From positions 1-15,802 of the forward strand of contig JADJZE010000027.1 of NCBI GenBank assembly GCA_016719405.1: a stretch of DNA of 15,802 bases, in the 5' to 3' direction. The stretch is from Candidatus Aalborgicola lynettensis. Lineage in GTDB: Bacteria; Pseudomonadota; Gammaproteobacteria; Burkholderiales; Burkholderiaceae_C. Below the pieces are notes generated by a model, which saw only the letters and a program-made list of their open reading frames with translations, ran no database searches and was not told the DNA's origin. Below, one piece after another: positions 7,743 to 15,787 of the stretch. The position numbers and the translations under genes were made by a program. Every line of letters starts with the position of its first letter. Position 1 is the first letter of the stretch.

Positions 7743-7804
7743 TGCCAAATTGGCCGCTGGCGCTTGTGGAATGTGCGCAAGCAGCTACTAAAAATATAGC
7801 AAAA
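7743..7804 (+). repeat. Comamonadaceae-type intergenic repeat, copy D
   Basis: Best-preserved copy with TGCCAAATTGGCC, then GAATGTGCGCAAGCAGCTAC and TAAAAATATAGCAAAA. It sits in the 120-bp gap between the propeller gene and the YdjM-like gene. Confidence 0.85.
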
Positions 7805-7826
7805 TGCCCCAGCCCGGCGCTACCCT

Positions 7827-8330
7827 TCACTCCGCTTCGCTGCCCTTGTGGCGGATGGCACGGTCCACGGCGTACCACGCCAGACCTCCGGCCGCCGCTG
7901 TGGCCAGGCACACCACGTGCAGGGCGTCGATGGAAATAAGGGCGTGCAAGGGGTTGGCCGGGTTGAAGGGGTAAAACGGCAGCACGTCCACATGCATGAT
8001 GCTGTCGACCAGCACATGGCTGTAGGTGCCGATAAAGGCGCTGCCAAAAGCCACCCGCCAGCGCACCGGCATATGGCGCGGCTCACGCAGCAAGCGCAAG
8101 CCCCACTCGGCAAGGTGTTTGCCGCTCAGGCCGCACAGCAGGCCAATCAGGGTGGCGCCCAGCAGCGTGTGCGAGAAGCCATGCAACTCGCCACGCCCGG
8201 TGGTCATGGCGATGAGCGGCTGCAGATCGATAACGACCTGCGACCAGCCAAAAACCAGCAGCGAAAACCGGCGTTGCATGACCGCTTTGATGGCGAGGCC
8301 GGGGCCCATGTGGAGAGGCGTAAATGGCAT
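7827..8330 (-). CDS. YdjM/DUF457-like inner-membrane putative metal-dependent hydrolase
   Basis: Intact 167-residue membrane protein beginning MPFTPLHMGPGLAIKAVM (ATG at 8330). Three or four hydrophobic helices are visible: FSLLVFGWSQVVIDL, TLLGATLIGLLCGL, and ALHVVCLATAAAGGLAWYAV near the C-terminus. His and Asp residues placed as in the YdjM family are seen in TPLHMGPG, GFSHTLLG and YSHVLVDSIMHVDVLPFYP, which may form a metal site facing the periplasm or membrane. The E. coli relative YdjM is LexA-controlled, but no canonical LexA box is seen here. Function is not known. It diverges from the plus-strand membrane protein at 8419. Confidence 0.6.
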   Translation of the reverse strand: MPFTPLHMGPGLAIKAVMQRRFSLLVFGWSQVVIDLQPLIAMTTGRGELHGFSHTLLGATLIGLLCGLSGKHLAEWGLRLLREPRHMPVRWRVAFGSAFIGTYSHVLVDSIMHVDVLPFYPFNPANPLHALISIDALHVVCLATAAAGGLAWYAVDRAIRHKGSEAE

Positions 8331-8361
8331 GGGGTGGATTGTGACCGCAGCTTGTCCGATA

Positions 8362-8379
8362 TGCTGTGTTGCCACAGCA
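8362..8379. promoter_or_regulatory. Perfect 7-bp inverted repeat in the divergent intergenic region
   Basis: TGCTGTG, loop TTGC, CACAGCA between the divergent starts at 8330 and 8419. It could be an operator for both genes or an mRNA hairpin in the leader of the plus-strand gene. It resembles LexA half-sites (CTGT/ACAG), but the spacing is 6, not 8. Confidence 0.35.
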
Positions 8380-8418
8380 CCCGGGCGCACACCCAGCGCC
8401 GATACAAGGAGAACGCCC

Positions 8419-9492
8419 ATGGAATGGCAGCAAATACTCGACACCTTCGCGCGCATGCCCAGCGCAGATCAGCAAGCCTGGCTGCGCGGTGCTGCCACTT
8501 TGCTGGCATTGGTGTTGGGGCTTTTCTGGCTGGAAAGCCGTTACTTCAAACCCAGCGCGCGCGTGGGCAGTTGGCTGGCGGTGCGCCTGGCCTCCATCGT
8601 GGCGGCGCTGTTGGCACTGGCGGCAGTGGTGTTGCCCGCGCGGGCCGTCGGTGGCCCGGCGGCGCTGGGCGTGTTCATCGTGGCGCTGTACACGGTGGCA
8701 CCGCTGCTGTGGTTTGGCAGCCATGTGCTGGTGGGGCGGCGGGTTCGCCCTGCACTCACGCGGGGTGAGTGCCTGGTGCTGGCGGTGACCGGCCTGGCGA
8801 TTCTGGCCATCCCCGGCACCGCTTTTTTTGCGGCCCAGGGGCCTTTGCATGCCGCCGCGCGCGACATTGCCGAACGCCGCGAGTTGCCCGCCGACAACCC
8901 GCCCCTGGAGCACACCGTGCAGCCGGTGCAGCGCTACAACCTGGCGGGTGTGGGGCCCATCTTCACCCAGACACTGCTGGGCGCGCCCGATACGCGCCTG
9001 GTGCGCGTGGAGCAGCGCCAAGGGGCGCAGTGGCCCACGGAGCGCAACGTCGCGCACCCCAGCTACTGCACCAACGGCAATGACGTGCACCTGATGTGGT
9101 CCGCCCAGGAGGCGCCGCCTTACCTGCGCTTGACCTGGGCGCAATCAATGGCGCCGTGGTGCACGCCGAATTCACGCCCACATGGCTTTGGATGCTGCGC
9201 CACCGCCAGCGGAGTTCACCATTGGCTTTCGCCCTGACGGGGTGGACCCCATCGCCCCCCATCCGCGCGCGCGGCCTACCTGGTGCTGACGCAGCCAGGG
9301 CGGGAGCCCCACACCCAGATGCTGGGCAGCCCAACAGAAGCGGGCGAGGTGCGCAGTACCGACTGTGTGATGACCGGCTTTACGCGCTGGACACCCGGTC
9401 CCAACTGGCAGGTGCAGGCCATCGGGTTGATGTTTCAGCTACCCACCGGCGGCGCCGCGCTGCGCAGCCGCATCGAGCGGCCCATGCAGTGA
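8419..9492 (+). CDS. Membrane protein with four N-terminal helices and a soluble C-terminal domain (frameshifted 9130-9270)
   Basis: About 357 residues, start ATG at 8419 with AGGAG at 8407-8411. Hydrophobic segments lie near residues 22-38, 50-77, 80-105 and 115-138, so the first 140 residues are a four-helix membrane part. The rest (QPVQRYNLAGVGPIFTQTLL onward) is beta-rich and probably extracytoplasmic, ending MFQLPTGGAALRSRIERPMQ. Between 9130 and 9275 three apparent single-base losses move the reading through all frames and back to the first; the reconstructed part reads LDLGAINGAVVHAEFTPTWL, then PAEFTIGFRPDGVDPIAPHP. As sequenced, translation would stop at 9237. I do not recognise the family. 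A separate transcription unit from the minus-strand genes is likely. Confidence 0.6.
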
Positions 9493-9500
9493 TTTTTGTG

Positions 9501-9560
9501 TGCCAAATAGGCCTATGGCGCCCGTAGAATGTGCGCAAGCAGCTACTAAAAATGTAGCAA
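9501..9560 (+). repeat. Comamonadaceae-type intergenic repeat, copy E
   Basis: TGCCAAATAGGCC, then GAATGTGCGCAAGCAGCTAC and TAAAAATGTAGCAAAT; nearly identical to copy D. It lies between the plus-strand membrane protein and the MFS gene. Confidence 0.85.
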
Positions 9561-9610
9561 ATTTAATCGCCTCAACCCTCTGACCACCGCCGACCGCGGC
9601 CTCACTCCCC

Positions 9611-10833
9611 ATGCGCGCCCCTGACCGACCGACCCCTGCCCAGCTGGTATTGCTGGCCTCTTTGTACTGCGCGCAGGGCCTTCCTTCTGGACTGGTGGCC
9701 CATGCCATGCCGGTGCTGCTGCGCCAGCATGGGGTGGACCTGGCGTGGATCGGGCTGCTCAAACTCCTGGCCTTGCCCTGGCTGCTCAAGGTGCTGTGGG
9801 CTCCGTGGATAGACCGCATTTCTTCTGGATCGCCTGGGGGCACCACCGGGGCTGGATACTGCCGCTGCAAAGCGGGGTGGGGTGCCTGGCCGTGCTGGCG
9901 CTGATGGACCCGCAGGCCCTTTTTGGCTCTGCCCTATGGATGTTGCTGGGCACCTTGCTGCTGATCAACCTGGCTGCTTCTACCCAGGACATTGCCACCG
10001 ACGGTTTAGCCGTGCGCCTGCTGCCCGAGCGTTGGCGCGGGCTGGGCAACAGCCTGCAGGTGGGTGGCTACAAGCTGGGCATGCTGGCCAGTGGCAGCGG
10101 CTTGTTGCTGGTGGTGGGTTCGCTGGGCTGGAATGTGTCGATGGGCTTGCTGGCCGCAGGCTTGCTGGTGCTCACCCTGCCGATTGCGTGGTTTCCCGAG
10201 AAGCGCGTGCTGCCCCACAACGCGGCGCAGGCGGAGCCCGCAGGCGCAGGCCTGCTGCTGCGCCATTACAAGGGCTTGCTCATGCAGCCCGGCATGACGC
10301 CTGGCTGGTGGTGGTGTTGACCTTCAAGCGGGGGATGCCTGGGTTCACCCATGATCAAGCCGATGTTGGTGGACCAGGCTGGGACACTGGCTGGGGCAGT
10401 TGACCCTGATCAGCAGCCTCGCGGGCATTGGTGGTGCGCTGTTGGGCGGCATGCTGTACGCCCGCTGGGGTGCCATGCGCTCGCTGCTGGTGTTGGGTGT
10501 GCTGCAGGCTGCGGGCCTTGCGGCCATGGCGGTGCTGGTAGGGCGGGGCAGTGAAGTCGGCTTGGTCTATGCCGTGGCCTTGTTTGAGCAGGTGGCAGAC
10601 GGCATGTCGACCGTGGCCCTGTTCGCGGTGATGATGGGCCGGTGCCGAGCTGAGCACGAGGGGGCCGACTTCACCCTGCAGGCCAGCGCCCAACTGCTCT
10701 GTCGGGCCTGGTGGGTGCCTGCAGTGGGCTGTTGGCCAAAACCGTGGGGTATGGCGGTTTGTTCATCGGCGCGGCGCTGCTGGGCCTGGCGATGCTGGTG
10801 TGGGTGCCGCGCTACTTTGGGCGCTACCGCTAG
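9611..10833 (+). CDS. AmpG-like MFS transporter (frameshifted)
   Basis: Twelve-helix major facilitator, closest in pattern to the AmpG branch, which imports anhydro-muropeptides in cell-wall recycling. The start is ATG 9611 (MRAPDRPTPAQLVLLASLYC). The block YCAQGLPSGLVAHAMPVLLR followed by GVDLAWIGLLKLLALPWLLK is the AmpG/PAT-family N-terminus, and STQDIATDGLAVRLLPERWR is the conserved loop after helix 4 with its Asp and Arg. The second half reads TLISSLAGIGGALLGGMLYA and ALFEQVADGMSTVALFAVMM. Frame breaks lie near 9820, 10302, 10335, 10390 and 10700. The C-terminus reads LVWVPRYFGRYR and the TAG at 10831-10833. Other AmpG-branch substrates are possible. The breaks look like sequencing errors because both halves are well conserved. 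Confidence 0.78.
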
Positions 10834-10844
10834 GAAGCGCTTTT
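10821..10844 (+). terminator. Weak candidate Rho-independent terminator
   Basis: GCGCT (10821-10825) pairs with AGCGC (10836-10840) around a 10-nt loop, followed by TTTT. It overlaps the stop codon of the MFS gene and lies at the convergent junction with the DUF2442 gene. The stem is short, so this is tentative. Confidence 0.3.
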
Positions 10845-11096
10845 CTATGTCTCTTGGTGGGTACCGCGCCGTGACAAATCCGGCTGCCCAGCCAATAGTC
10901 CGGCCACCGAAATGTCTTCGTCCAAGGCATCCCAATGCAGGCCGCCTTTGCTCAGCTCAACCATGGCCCGCTGCGCGGGGGCGGCTTCTAGCAGGCGGGG
11001 GAACCAAGCCAAAGGCGCGGCAATGGTGCGGCCATCGGACAGGCTGACCCACAAGGTGTCGTCATCGAAACGAACGGCTTTAGGCGAAGTGCTCAT
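10845..11096 (-). CDS. DUF2442 domain protein, pair 2
   Basis: Intact 83-residue protein starting MSTSPKAVRFDDDTLWVSLS (ATG at 11096). The pattern VRFDDDTLWVSLSDGRTIAA with PLAWFPRLLEA and LHWDALDEDISVAGLLAG is the DUF2442 signature. Its start overlaps the upstream DUF4160 stop by 17 bp, so the two are co-translated. DUF2442 genes often sit beside DUF4160 genes, an arrangement that looks like a toxin-antitoxin pair, but to my knowledge no mechanism is established. This copy is only distantly similar to the other DUF2442 at 11351-11602, so the pairs were not made by recent duplication. Confidence 0.75.
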   Translation of the reverse strand: MSTSPKAVRFDDDTLWVSLSDGRTIAAPLAWFPRLLEAAPAQRAMVELSKGGLHWDALDEDISVAGLLAGQPDLSRRGTHQET

Positions 11097-11354
11097 TCCA
11101 AGTCCTTTCAATCAAATCTTTGTTGTCAACCACGGCATCACGCAACTCCCGCAGAGTACGGGCATCAAAACCATCGCTGTCTGCCAAGTAAACGGTGGGC
11201 GTTAGCCAAAACTTTGCCTCGCCTTGCGCCCCACGCACATGGATGTGCATGGCCTCGCGCGGATGGTTTCGTCCAGCGCGGCGTCTTTGACGAAGTGCTG
11301 CTTGGCGCTTAGCTCTTCGAATCAGAAGTGGAGGATGGGTTGGGAGGCGTTCAC
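11080..11354 (-). pseudogene. Chimeric ORF: DUF924 N-terminus joined to DUF4160 C-terminus, pair 2
   Basis: Starts with a GTG at 11354-11352 that overlaps the preceding TGA (GTGA). Residues 1-35 read NASQPILHF, a TGA where Trp is expected, then FEELSAKQHFVKDAALDETI; this is the start of a DUF924-family protein (the usual pattern is L-D-F-W-F followed by W/H-F-x-K-D-x-x-x-D-x-x-I-R). At about 11255, after one frame change, the sequence becomes EAMHIHVRGAQGEAKFWLTP and ends DLIERTWNEHFA, the C-terminal half of DUF4160. The total is about 91 codons, close to a normal DUF4160 protein. The junction may be a real deletion fusing two genes, or an assembly join. As sequenced it cannot be translated through. 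Confidence 0.55.
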
Positions 11355-11602
11355 GCAGCGGAATGCACCACGGATAGTTCATGCACTTTGGCGGGGGAAA
11401 TTTCGAGCCCGTTGGGCCAACACAGTGCCCCCGCATCAATGAAAACACGCGCAAAGTAATTGGCATCGCGTAGCTTGTCCAGTAGCGGACCGGAGCGCGT
11501 TGCCAGATAAGCGGCTGCGTCAAACACGCCGTGCGTGTGGTCGCTGAAGTCCAGCTCCAGCTGGAAGTTACCGACAGGGCGGGCGTTGAGGACTTTAATC
11601 AC
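11351..11602 (-). CDS. DUF2442 domain protein, pair 1
   Basis: Intact 83-residue protein starting with GTG at 11602 (VIKVLNARPVGNFQLELDFS). It has the DUF2442 layout: a short beta region with FSDHTHGVFDAAAYL, a central LLDKLRDANYFARVFIDAGA, and the typical ending block CWPNGLEISPAKVHEL. The GTG start overlaps the TAA of the upstream DUF4160 gene (GTGATTAA), indicating coupling. The stop TGA overlaps the GTG of the next ORF. Role unknown; probably the partner of the upstream DUF4160 protein. Confidence 0.78.
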   Translation of the reverse strand: MIKVLNARPVGNFQLELDFSDHTHGVFDAAAYLATRSGPLLDKLRDANYFARVFIDAGALCWPNGLEISPAKVHELSVVHSAA

Positions 11603-11871
11603 GGTCTGCTCCTTGGATACGATCCAGCGGCTCAAAGCGCTGGGCGCGTTGCCAATTGTCTTGCAACTCGGCTTGGTGCACCAGACACCACTCTTTGACG
11701 ATGGCTGCCACCTTGCGGGGCAACTCGCCTTCGACACTTCGCCGCTGGCTATGTGAACCAGAGCTTCAAACCCTTGGTATTCGACGTGGATGTGCGGCGG
11801 CGGATGGTCGTCATGCCACATGCGAACGACGATTCCGAAGAAGATGGCGAGGGTAGCTCTTCAACCCACAT
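11595..11871 (-). CDS. DUF4160 domain protein, pair 1 (one frameshift)
   Basis: About 91 residues. The ATG at 11871 has a strong AGGAG (11878-11882) 6 bp upstream. MWVEELP runs into one frame change near 11855, after which LAIFFGIVVRMWHDDHPPPH and IHVEYQGFEALVHIASGEVS give the DUF4160 signature (I-x-M-x-x-x-D-H-x-P-P-H-x-H). A second frame change follows near 11720, then VAAIVKEWCLVHQAELQDNW and RAQRFEPLDRIQGADRD before the TAA at 11597-11595. This is the first gene of the four-gene overlapping set and 45 bp downstream of glnS. The family's function is not known; the histidine-rich block could bind metal. Confidence 0.72.
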
Positions 11872-11916
11872 TTAATGCTCCTAATTTCGATCACACTTCG
11901 GTGTTAACTAATCAAT

Positions 11917-13843
11917 TTACTTCCCCCAACTATCCTTCAACCCCACCGCCAAGTTAAACACCGGCTTGGAACCAGTAACGTGATCCACCCGATCCGCCAC
12001 AAAGTACCCATGCCGCTCAAACTGAAACTTCTGGTCCGGCGCCGCATTGGCCAATGACGGCTCCACAATCGCGGTCACCACTTTCAGGCTATTCGGGTTC
12101 AGGCTCTCAATAAAGTCTTTTCCACCCGCATCAGGCTGGGCGTCCAAAAACAGGCGGTCGTACATGCGTACTTCGGCTTGCACGCCGTCGGCCACGCCCA
12201 CCCAGGTGATGACGCCACCTGGTCTTGATGCTGCTGCTGCCGGGCGTGCCGCTTTGGTGTCGGGGAACACGGTGGCGTGCACTTCGGTCACACCGCCTTG
12301 GCGTCTTTCGCGCAGCCGGTGCATTCGATGATGTAGCCACCCTTCAGGCGCACTTTGGCGCCGGGCGTGAGGCGTTTGTAGCCTTTGGGTGGCACTTCTT
12401 CAAAGTCTTCGCGCTCAATCCACACTTCTTTGCCGATGGTGAAGTGGCGCTCAGACGCGGAATCTGCTATCGAAACAGTAGCTGCTTGTAGGTGGTTCGG
12501 GGGCTGTCGCCACATTCCCGCCCAGAATTTGCGTGGGGCAGGGCGGGTTGGGTGCAGGGTTCTAAATGGCCCGCGCCAAAGGCCTCGTCCCAGTTGGTCA
12601 GAATGAGTTTGATGGGGTTCAGCACGGCCATGCCGCGGTGGGCTTTGGTCTCCAGGTCTTCGCGCAGGCAGCCTTCCAGGGTGCTGTAGTCAATCCAGCT
12701 GTCGCTCTTGGTCACGCCTATGCGCTCGGCAAACATTTGCAAGCTGGCAGGCGTGTAGCCCCGGCGGCGCAGGCCGACGATGGTTGGCATGCGGGGGTCG
12801 TCCCAGCCGCTGACCTTGTGGTCATACACCAGTTGCGCCAGCTTGCGTTTGCTGGTGATCACATAGGTGAGGTTGAGCCGCGCAAACTCGTACTGCTTGG
12901 GTGCGGGGGCGGCCAGCAGGCCACCTTCAATCAAACGGTCCATCAGCCAGTCGTAAAACGGGCGTTGGTCTTCAAACTCCAGCGTACAAATGCTGTGGGT
13001 AATTTGCTCCAGCGCGTCTTCAATGGGGTGGGCAAAGGTGTACATGGGGTAGATGCACCATTTGTCGCCCGTGTTGTGGTGGGTTGCGCGGCGTATGCGG
13101 TAGATGGCCGGGTCGCGCATATTGATGTTCGGGCTGGCCATGTCGATCTTGGCGCGCAGCACCATGGAGCCGTCCTCAAACTTGCCGTCGCGCATCTCAC
13201 GGAAGATGCGCAGGTTCTCTTCGGGCGTGCGGCTGCGGTAGGGGCTATCGATACCGGGCTTGCCAAAGTCGCCCCGGTTGGCGCGCATTTGTTCGGGCGT
13301 TGTCCGTCCACACTAGGCGTGGCCGGCCTCTATCAAATGTTCCGCAGCGCGGTACATAAAGTCGAAGTAATCACTGGCCTGGTAGGCGGGGGCGCTGTAG
13401 TTGCCCTGGCTGCCGTTCCAATCAAAGCCCAGCCACTTCACGCTGTCGATGATGGTGTTGACGTATTCCATCTCCTCTTTTTCAGGGTTGGTGTCGTCAA
13501 AACGCAGGTGGCACACGCCACCGTAGTCGCGTGCCAAGCCAAAGTTGATGCAGATGCCTTGGCGTGGCCCGTGCAGGTAGCCGTTGGGCTCGGGCGGAAA
13601 GCGGGTGCGGATTTTGGCGGGGTCGCTCTGGCCTGCGGCATGGTGCGCGGCGTCGCCGGGGGTGCCGGCCCAACGGCGGGTGGCGTAGGTGCCCGTTCGA
13701 GGTCTTTCTCAATGATCTGGCGCAAAGTTGCTGGCTTGCGCTTTCTGCGGCTGCCGCGCGCCTGCGGCGGTGGATGTGGGCGCTGCGGCTTTGGCGGCAG
13801 GCGTTTTGGGGGGCTGGGAGGGCGTGGTGGAGGGGGTGCTCAT
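11917..13843 (-). CDS. glnS: Glutaminyl-tRNA synthetase (frameshifted as sequenced)
   Basis: Class I synthetase charging tRNA-Gln with glutamine in the cytoplasm. The start ATG at 13843 gives a low-complexity Ala/Pro/Thr leader, then ASNFLRQIIEKDLE, PAKIRTRFPPEPNGYLH, INFGLARDYGGVCHLRFDDT and NPEKEEMEYVNTIIDSVKWL. Later blocks are MRANRGDFGKPGIDSPYRSR, GSMVLRAKIDMASPNINMRD, WCIYPMYTFAHPIEDALEQI, VITSKRKLAQLV (the KMSKS-equivalent loop) and GWDDPRMPTIVGLRRRGYTP; the anticodon-binding C-terminus ends in FNLAVGLKDSWGK. Breaks are near 13715, 13320, 12540, 12480, 12300 and 12250. The HIGH motif after EPNGYLH reads GPRQG where IGHAK is expected, a local 3-nt loss with shifted bases. As an essential gene, its breaks argue for sequence error. 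It lies 63 bp downstream of the HD-domain gene. Confidence 0.9.
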
Positions 13844-13906
13844 GCGCCCGATTCTAGCCACCGCCTACCCGACTTCAGCGCCGGGAGGGCGGTTGGCGCG
13901 AACAGA

Positions 13907-15146
13907 TCAGATGGCGCTGATTTGCAGTCGGCCCAGATGGGCTGCAGGCTGCGCCATCTCCAGCTCGTTAAGGTGTTCGGCCATCAACATGCATTCGCGC
14001 CGATCGCGCAGGCGCAGGCGCAGTTCGCGCCCGGCGAGTGACATTTCAAAGTGGTCCTGCGCCGTCAGCTCGGTGGGGCTCATGCCCCATACACCCAGTG
14101 CATTCCAGGACAGGCGCAGGCGGGCCAGGCGCTCCAGCGCCAGGCTGACGATCAGGCGGGCATCGGTGCTGAGGCTGGGGGTTTGCTGGGCCTGGGCGGT
14201 TTGCTGTGCGTTGTTCAGCGCGGTGTTGATGTGCTCCAGGGCCACTCCGGGTAGTTCAAAGTGGTGGGGCACTTCTTCTTTGGCGTCGCGTGCCATGTTG
14301 AAGATGACGCTGCTGCGGCGGCTGGGAATTCACCCGGCACCGCGCAGTGCAAGCTGGCGCGCGTCAGGGGGCAGTGCGGTTGCGCGAAATGCCCAGGTGA
14401 CTTCTACTGCCGCCAGCAGCATGCCCAGTGGCGATATGGCCTCGCCCGACAGCGCCGGGTAGCCCGAGCCGCTGAGCCGCTCGTGGTGCTCGCCCACGGC
14501 GCGGCACAGGAGGTAACGCAGGGTAGTCGGTGGTGGAAGCTCAGCAGCACCTGGGCCATGCGGGGTGCACCATCATGTGTTTGGCCCAGCAGGTCGGGGG
14601 TTTCTCGGGGTCAGGTACTGGGGCTGGATGTAAGCTTCGCCAATGTCGTGCAAAGGCCACCCAACATAGCCAGGCGGGTGTCGACCGGCAGGCTTTGGGC
14701 CTGCGCCATGGCGCCAGCCGTACCATGGCACGCACGGCGAGGGGCAGGCTGTCGGGGGGTGGCCGGGGGGTGGTGAGCAGCAGTTAGGCTACCGGGTGCG
14801 GTGGAATCTGCTTGAGCTGCTTTTCCAGCACCGCCGCATGGGGGCGCGGGGCGTGCGACAACGCCTTCTTCGACCCCGGGGTGGTGAAGCTCGTTGAGCA
14901 AGGTAAGCGGGGTCACACCGTCTTCGGCCATCAGAGCGGGACTCAAGCGGGTTCTTGAGCTTGCGTTCCAGCAGGCGCTGCTGCAATGCGGCCGATACAA
15001 GCTGGCCCTTGGCACATATTTTGAGACGGTGTCCACAAAGTACCTGCGAGGCGACGAGGGAGAGGTTTCGCTCGCCTTGATGATGGATTACAACAAGTCC
15101 GGATTGGTGTGTGCGCCCTCGGGGCGAAGAAGTTGATTGGTGTCAT
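13907..15146 (-). CDS. HD-GYP-like signalling phosphohydrolase (frameshifted)
   Basis: About 413 residues, start ATG at 15146 (MTPINFFAPRAH). The N-terminal 170 residues include LVSAALQQRLLERKLKNPLE, a pattern seen ahead of HD-GYP domains. The HD domain reads DTRLAMLGGL, then HDIGEAYIQPQYLTP (HD pair), QTHDGAPRMAQVLLSF, and GEHHERLSGSGYPAL (the HHE and GYP block; Ser replaces the usual Asp before GSGYP), then SPLGMLLAAVEV. The C-terminal 130 residues (MARDAKEEVPHHFELPGVAL to HLGRLQISAI) are intact and helical. HD-GYP proteins hydrolyse cyclic di-GMP; whether this one is active is uncertain because motif residues differ and breaks lie near 15090, 14900, 14780, 14700, 14620, 14530 and 14320. 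A TAA replaces a probable Gln codon near 15083. Confidence 0.68.
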
Positions 15147-15252
15147 GTGTCCAACGTTCCGTCATTAAGTTTGTGCAGTGCGGATAACAAGTTAGAACAC
15201 ATTTTGATGGCAGCCACACGACTACGCCATCCAGGAAACCCTGCACGCGCCC

Positions 15253-15787
15253 CTACTCCAGAAGGGTGGCGGCAAAGGTGTTGATGGCCTCCACGTCCGG
15301 TGGCACGGCGGTGTGCCAGGGTTTCGCGCGTCAAAATGCCGCGTATGCCGCGGTCAATCCCTTTGGCCTGTTCTTCATCCTGAAAACGGCCGGTGTGCAC
15401 GTATTTGCGGTCGCCGCGCTCACAAACACGTTCATTGTTGTGCTGTAGCCCCTGCTCAGAATTTGCTTGCGCGTTTTGGCAATGTCGCAAATGTTGTCTT
15501 CGTAATGTTCGTTGTAGTACAGCACCTGGGGTAGCGAACACTCGGTCAACAGAAACTGAATTTGCCCGTCCAGCAGCTCCAGCATTTCAAACTGGCGCTG
15601 GGCAATGAAAATACTGGTTTTGAGCACCTCAAAGTTGTTGCCACACCAGGGATTTTAGTAGTCGGAATCACCTCCACCCGTTTTTGTTGTGCAGCTTGAG
15701 AAACAGGATGATGGCCGGCGTCACCAGCGATTTTGTGCAACCCGGCCCGCCAATGACGTTGATCACCCGGGTGGGGTACTGGCGCAT
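15253..15787 (-). CDS. P-loop ATPase of AAA_28 (NadR/Ttd14-like) type (frameshifted)
   Basis: About 178 residues, ATG at 15787-15785 (MRQYPTRVINVIGGPGCTKS). The glycine-rich loop GGPGCTKS is a Walker A, with Thr where Gly is usual. Then LVTPAIILFLKLHNK, SLVWQ, FIAQRQFEMLELLDGQIQFL, LTECSLPQVLYYNEHYEDNI, CDIAKTRKQILS, NVFV, GDRKYVHTGRFQDEEQAKGI, DRGIRGILTRE and VPPDVEAINTFAATLLE before the TAG at 15255-15253. This order matches the AAA_28 family, common in phages and in NAD-related kinases; the likely reaction is ATP-dependent phosphorylation of a small substrate or nucleotide. Breaks lie near 15690, 15640, 15445 and 15310. The gene lies 106 bp upstream of the HD-domain gene; an earlier start beyond the window is possible. 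Confidence 0.62.

Noticed and set aside
8363..8378. LexA box
   Set aside because: Half-sites CTGT and ACAG are separated by 6 bp, whereas the proteobacterial box needs 8; kept only as a generic palindrome.
1500..11330. TGA at conserved Trp positions (zinc-ribbon gene and DUF924 piece), suggesting UGA recoded as Trp
   Set aside because: Intact genes here use TGG for Trp (for example in alkC) and TGA as a normal stop with coupled starts, so substitutions or errors explain both cases.
11890..11906. ACAC-TTCG-GTGT hairpin after glnS as a terminator
   Set aside because: Only four base pairs and no following T-run on the minus strand; glnS and the DUF4160 gene may well be co-transcribed.
12566..14041. 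A 491-codon open frame on the plus strand
   Set aside because: Antisense shadow of glnS; the minus strand carries clear GlnS blocks through the whole stretch.
15147..15252. Promoter for the HD-domain gene (TTGTTA with CTTAAT)
   Set aside because: Spacing is about 15 bp and both boxes match weakly; not supportable in an error-prone stretch.
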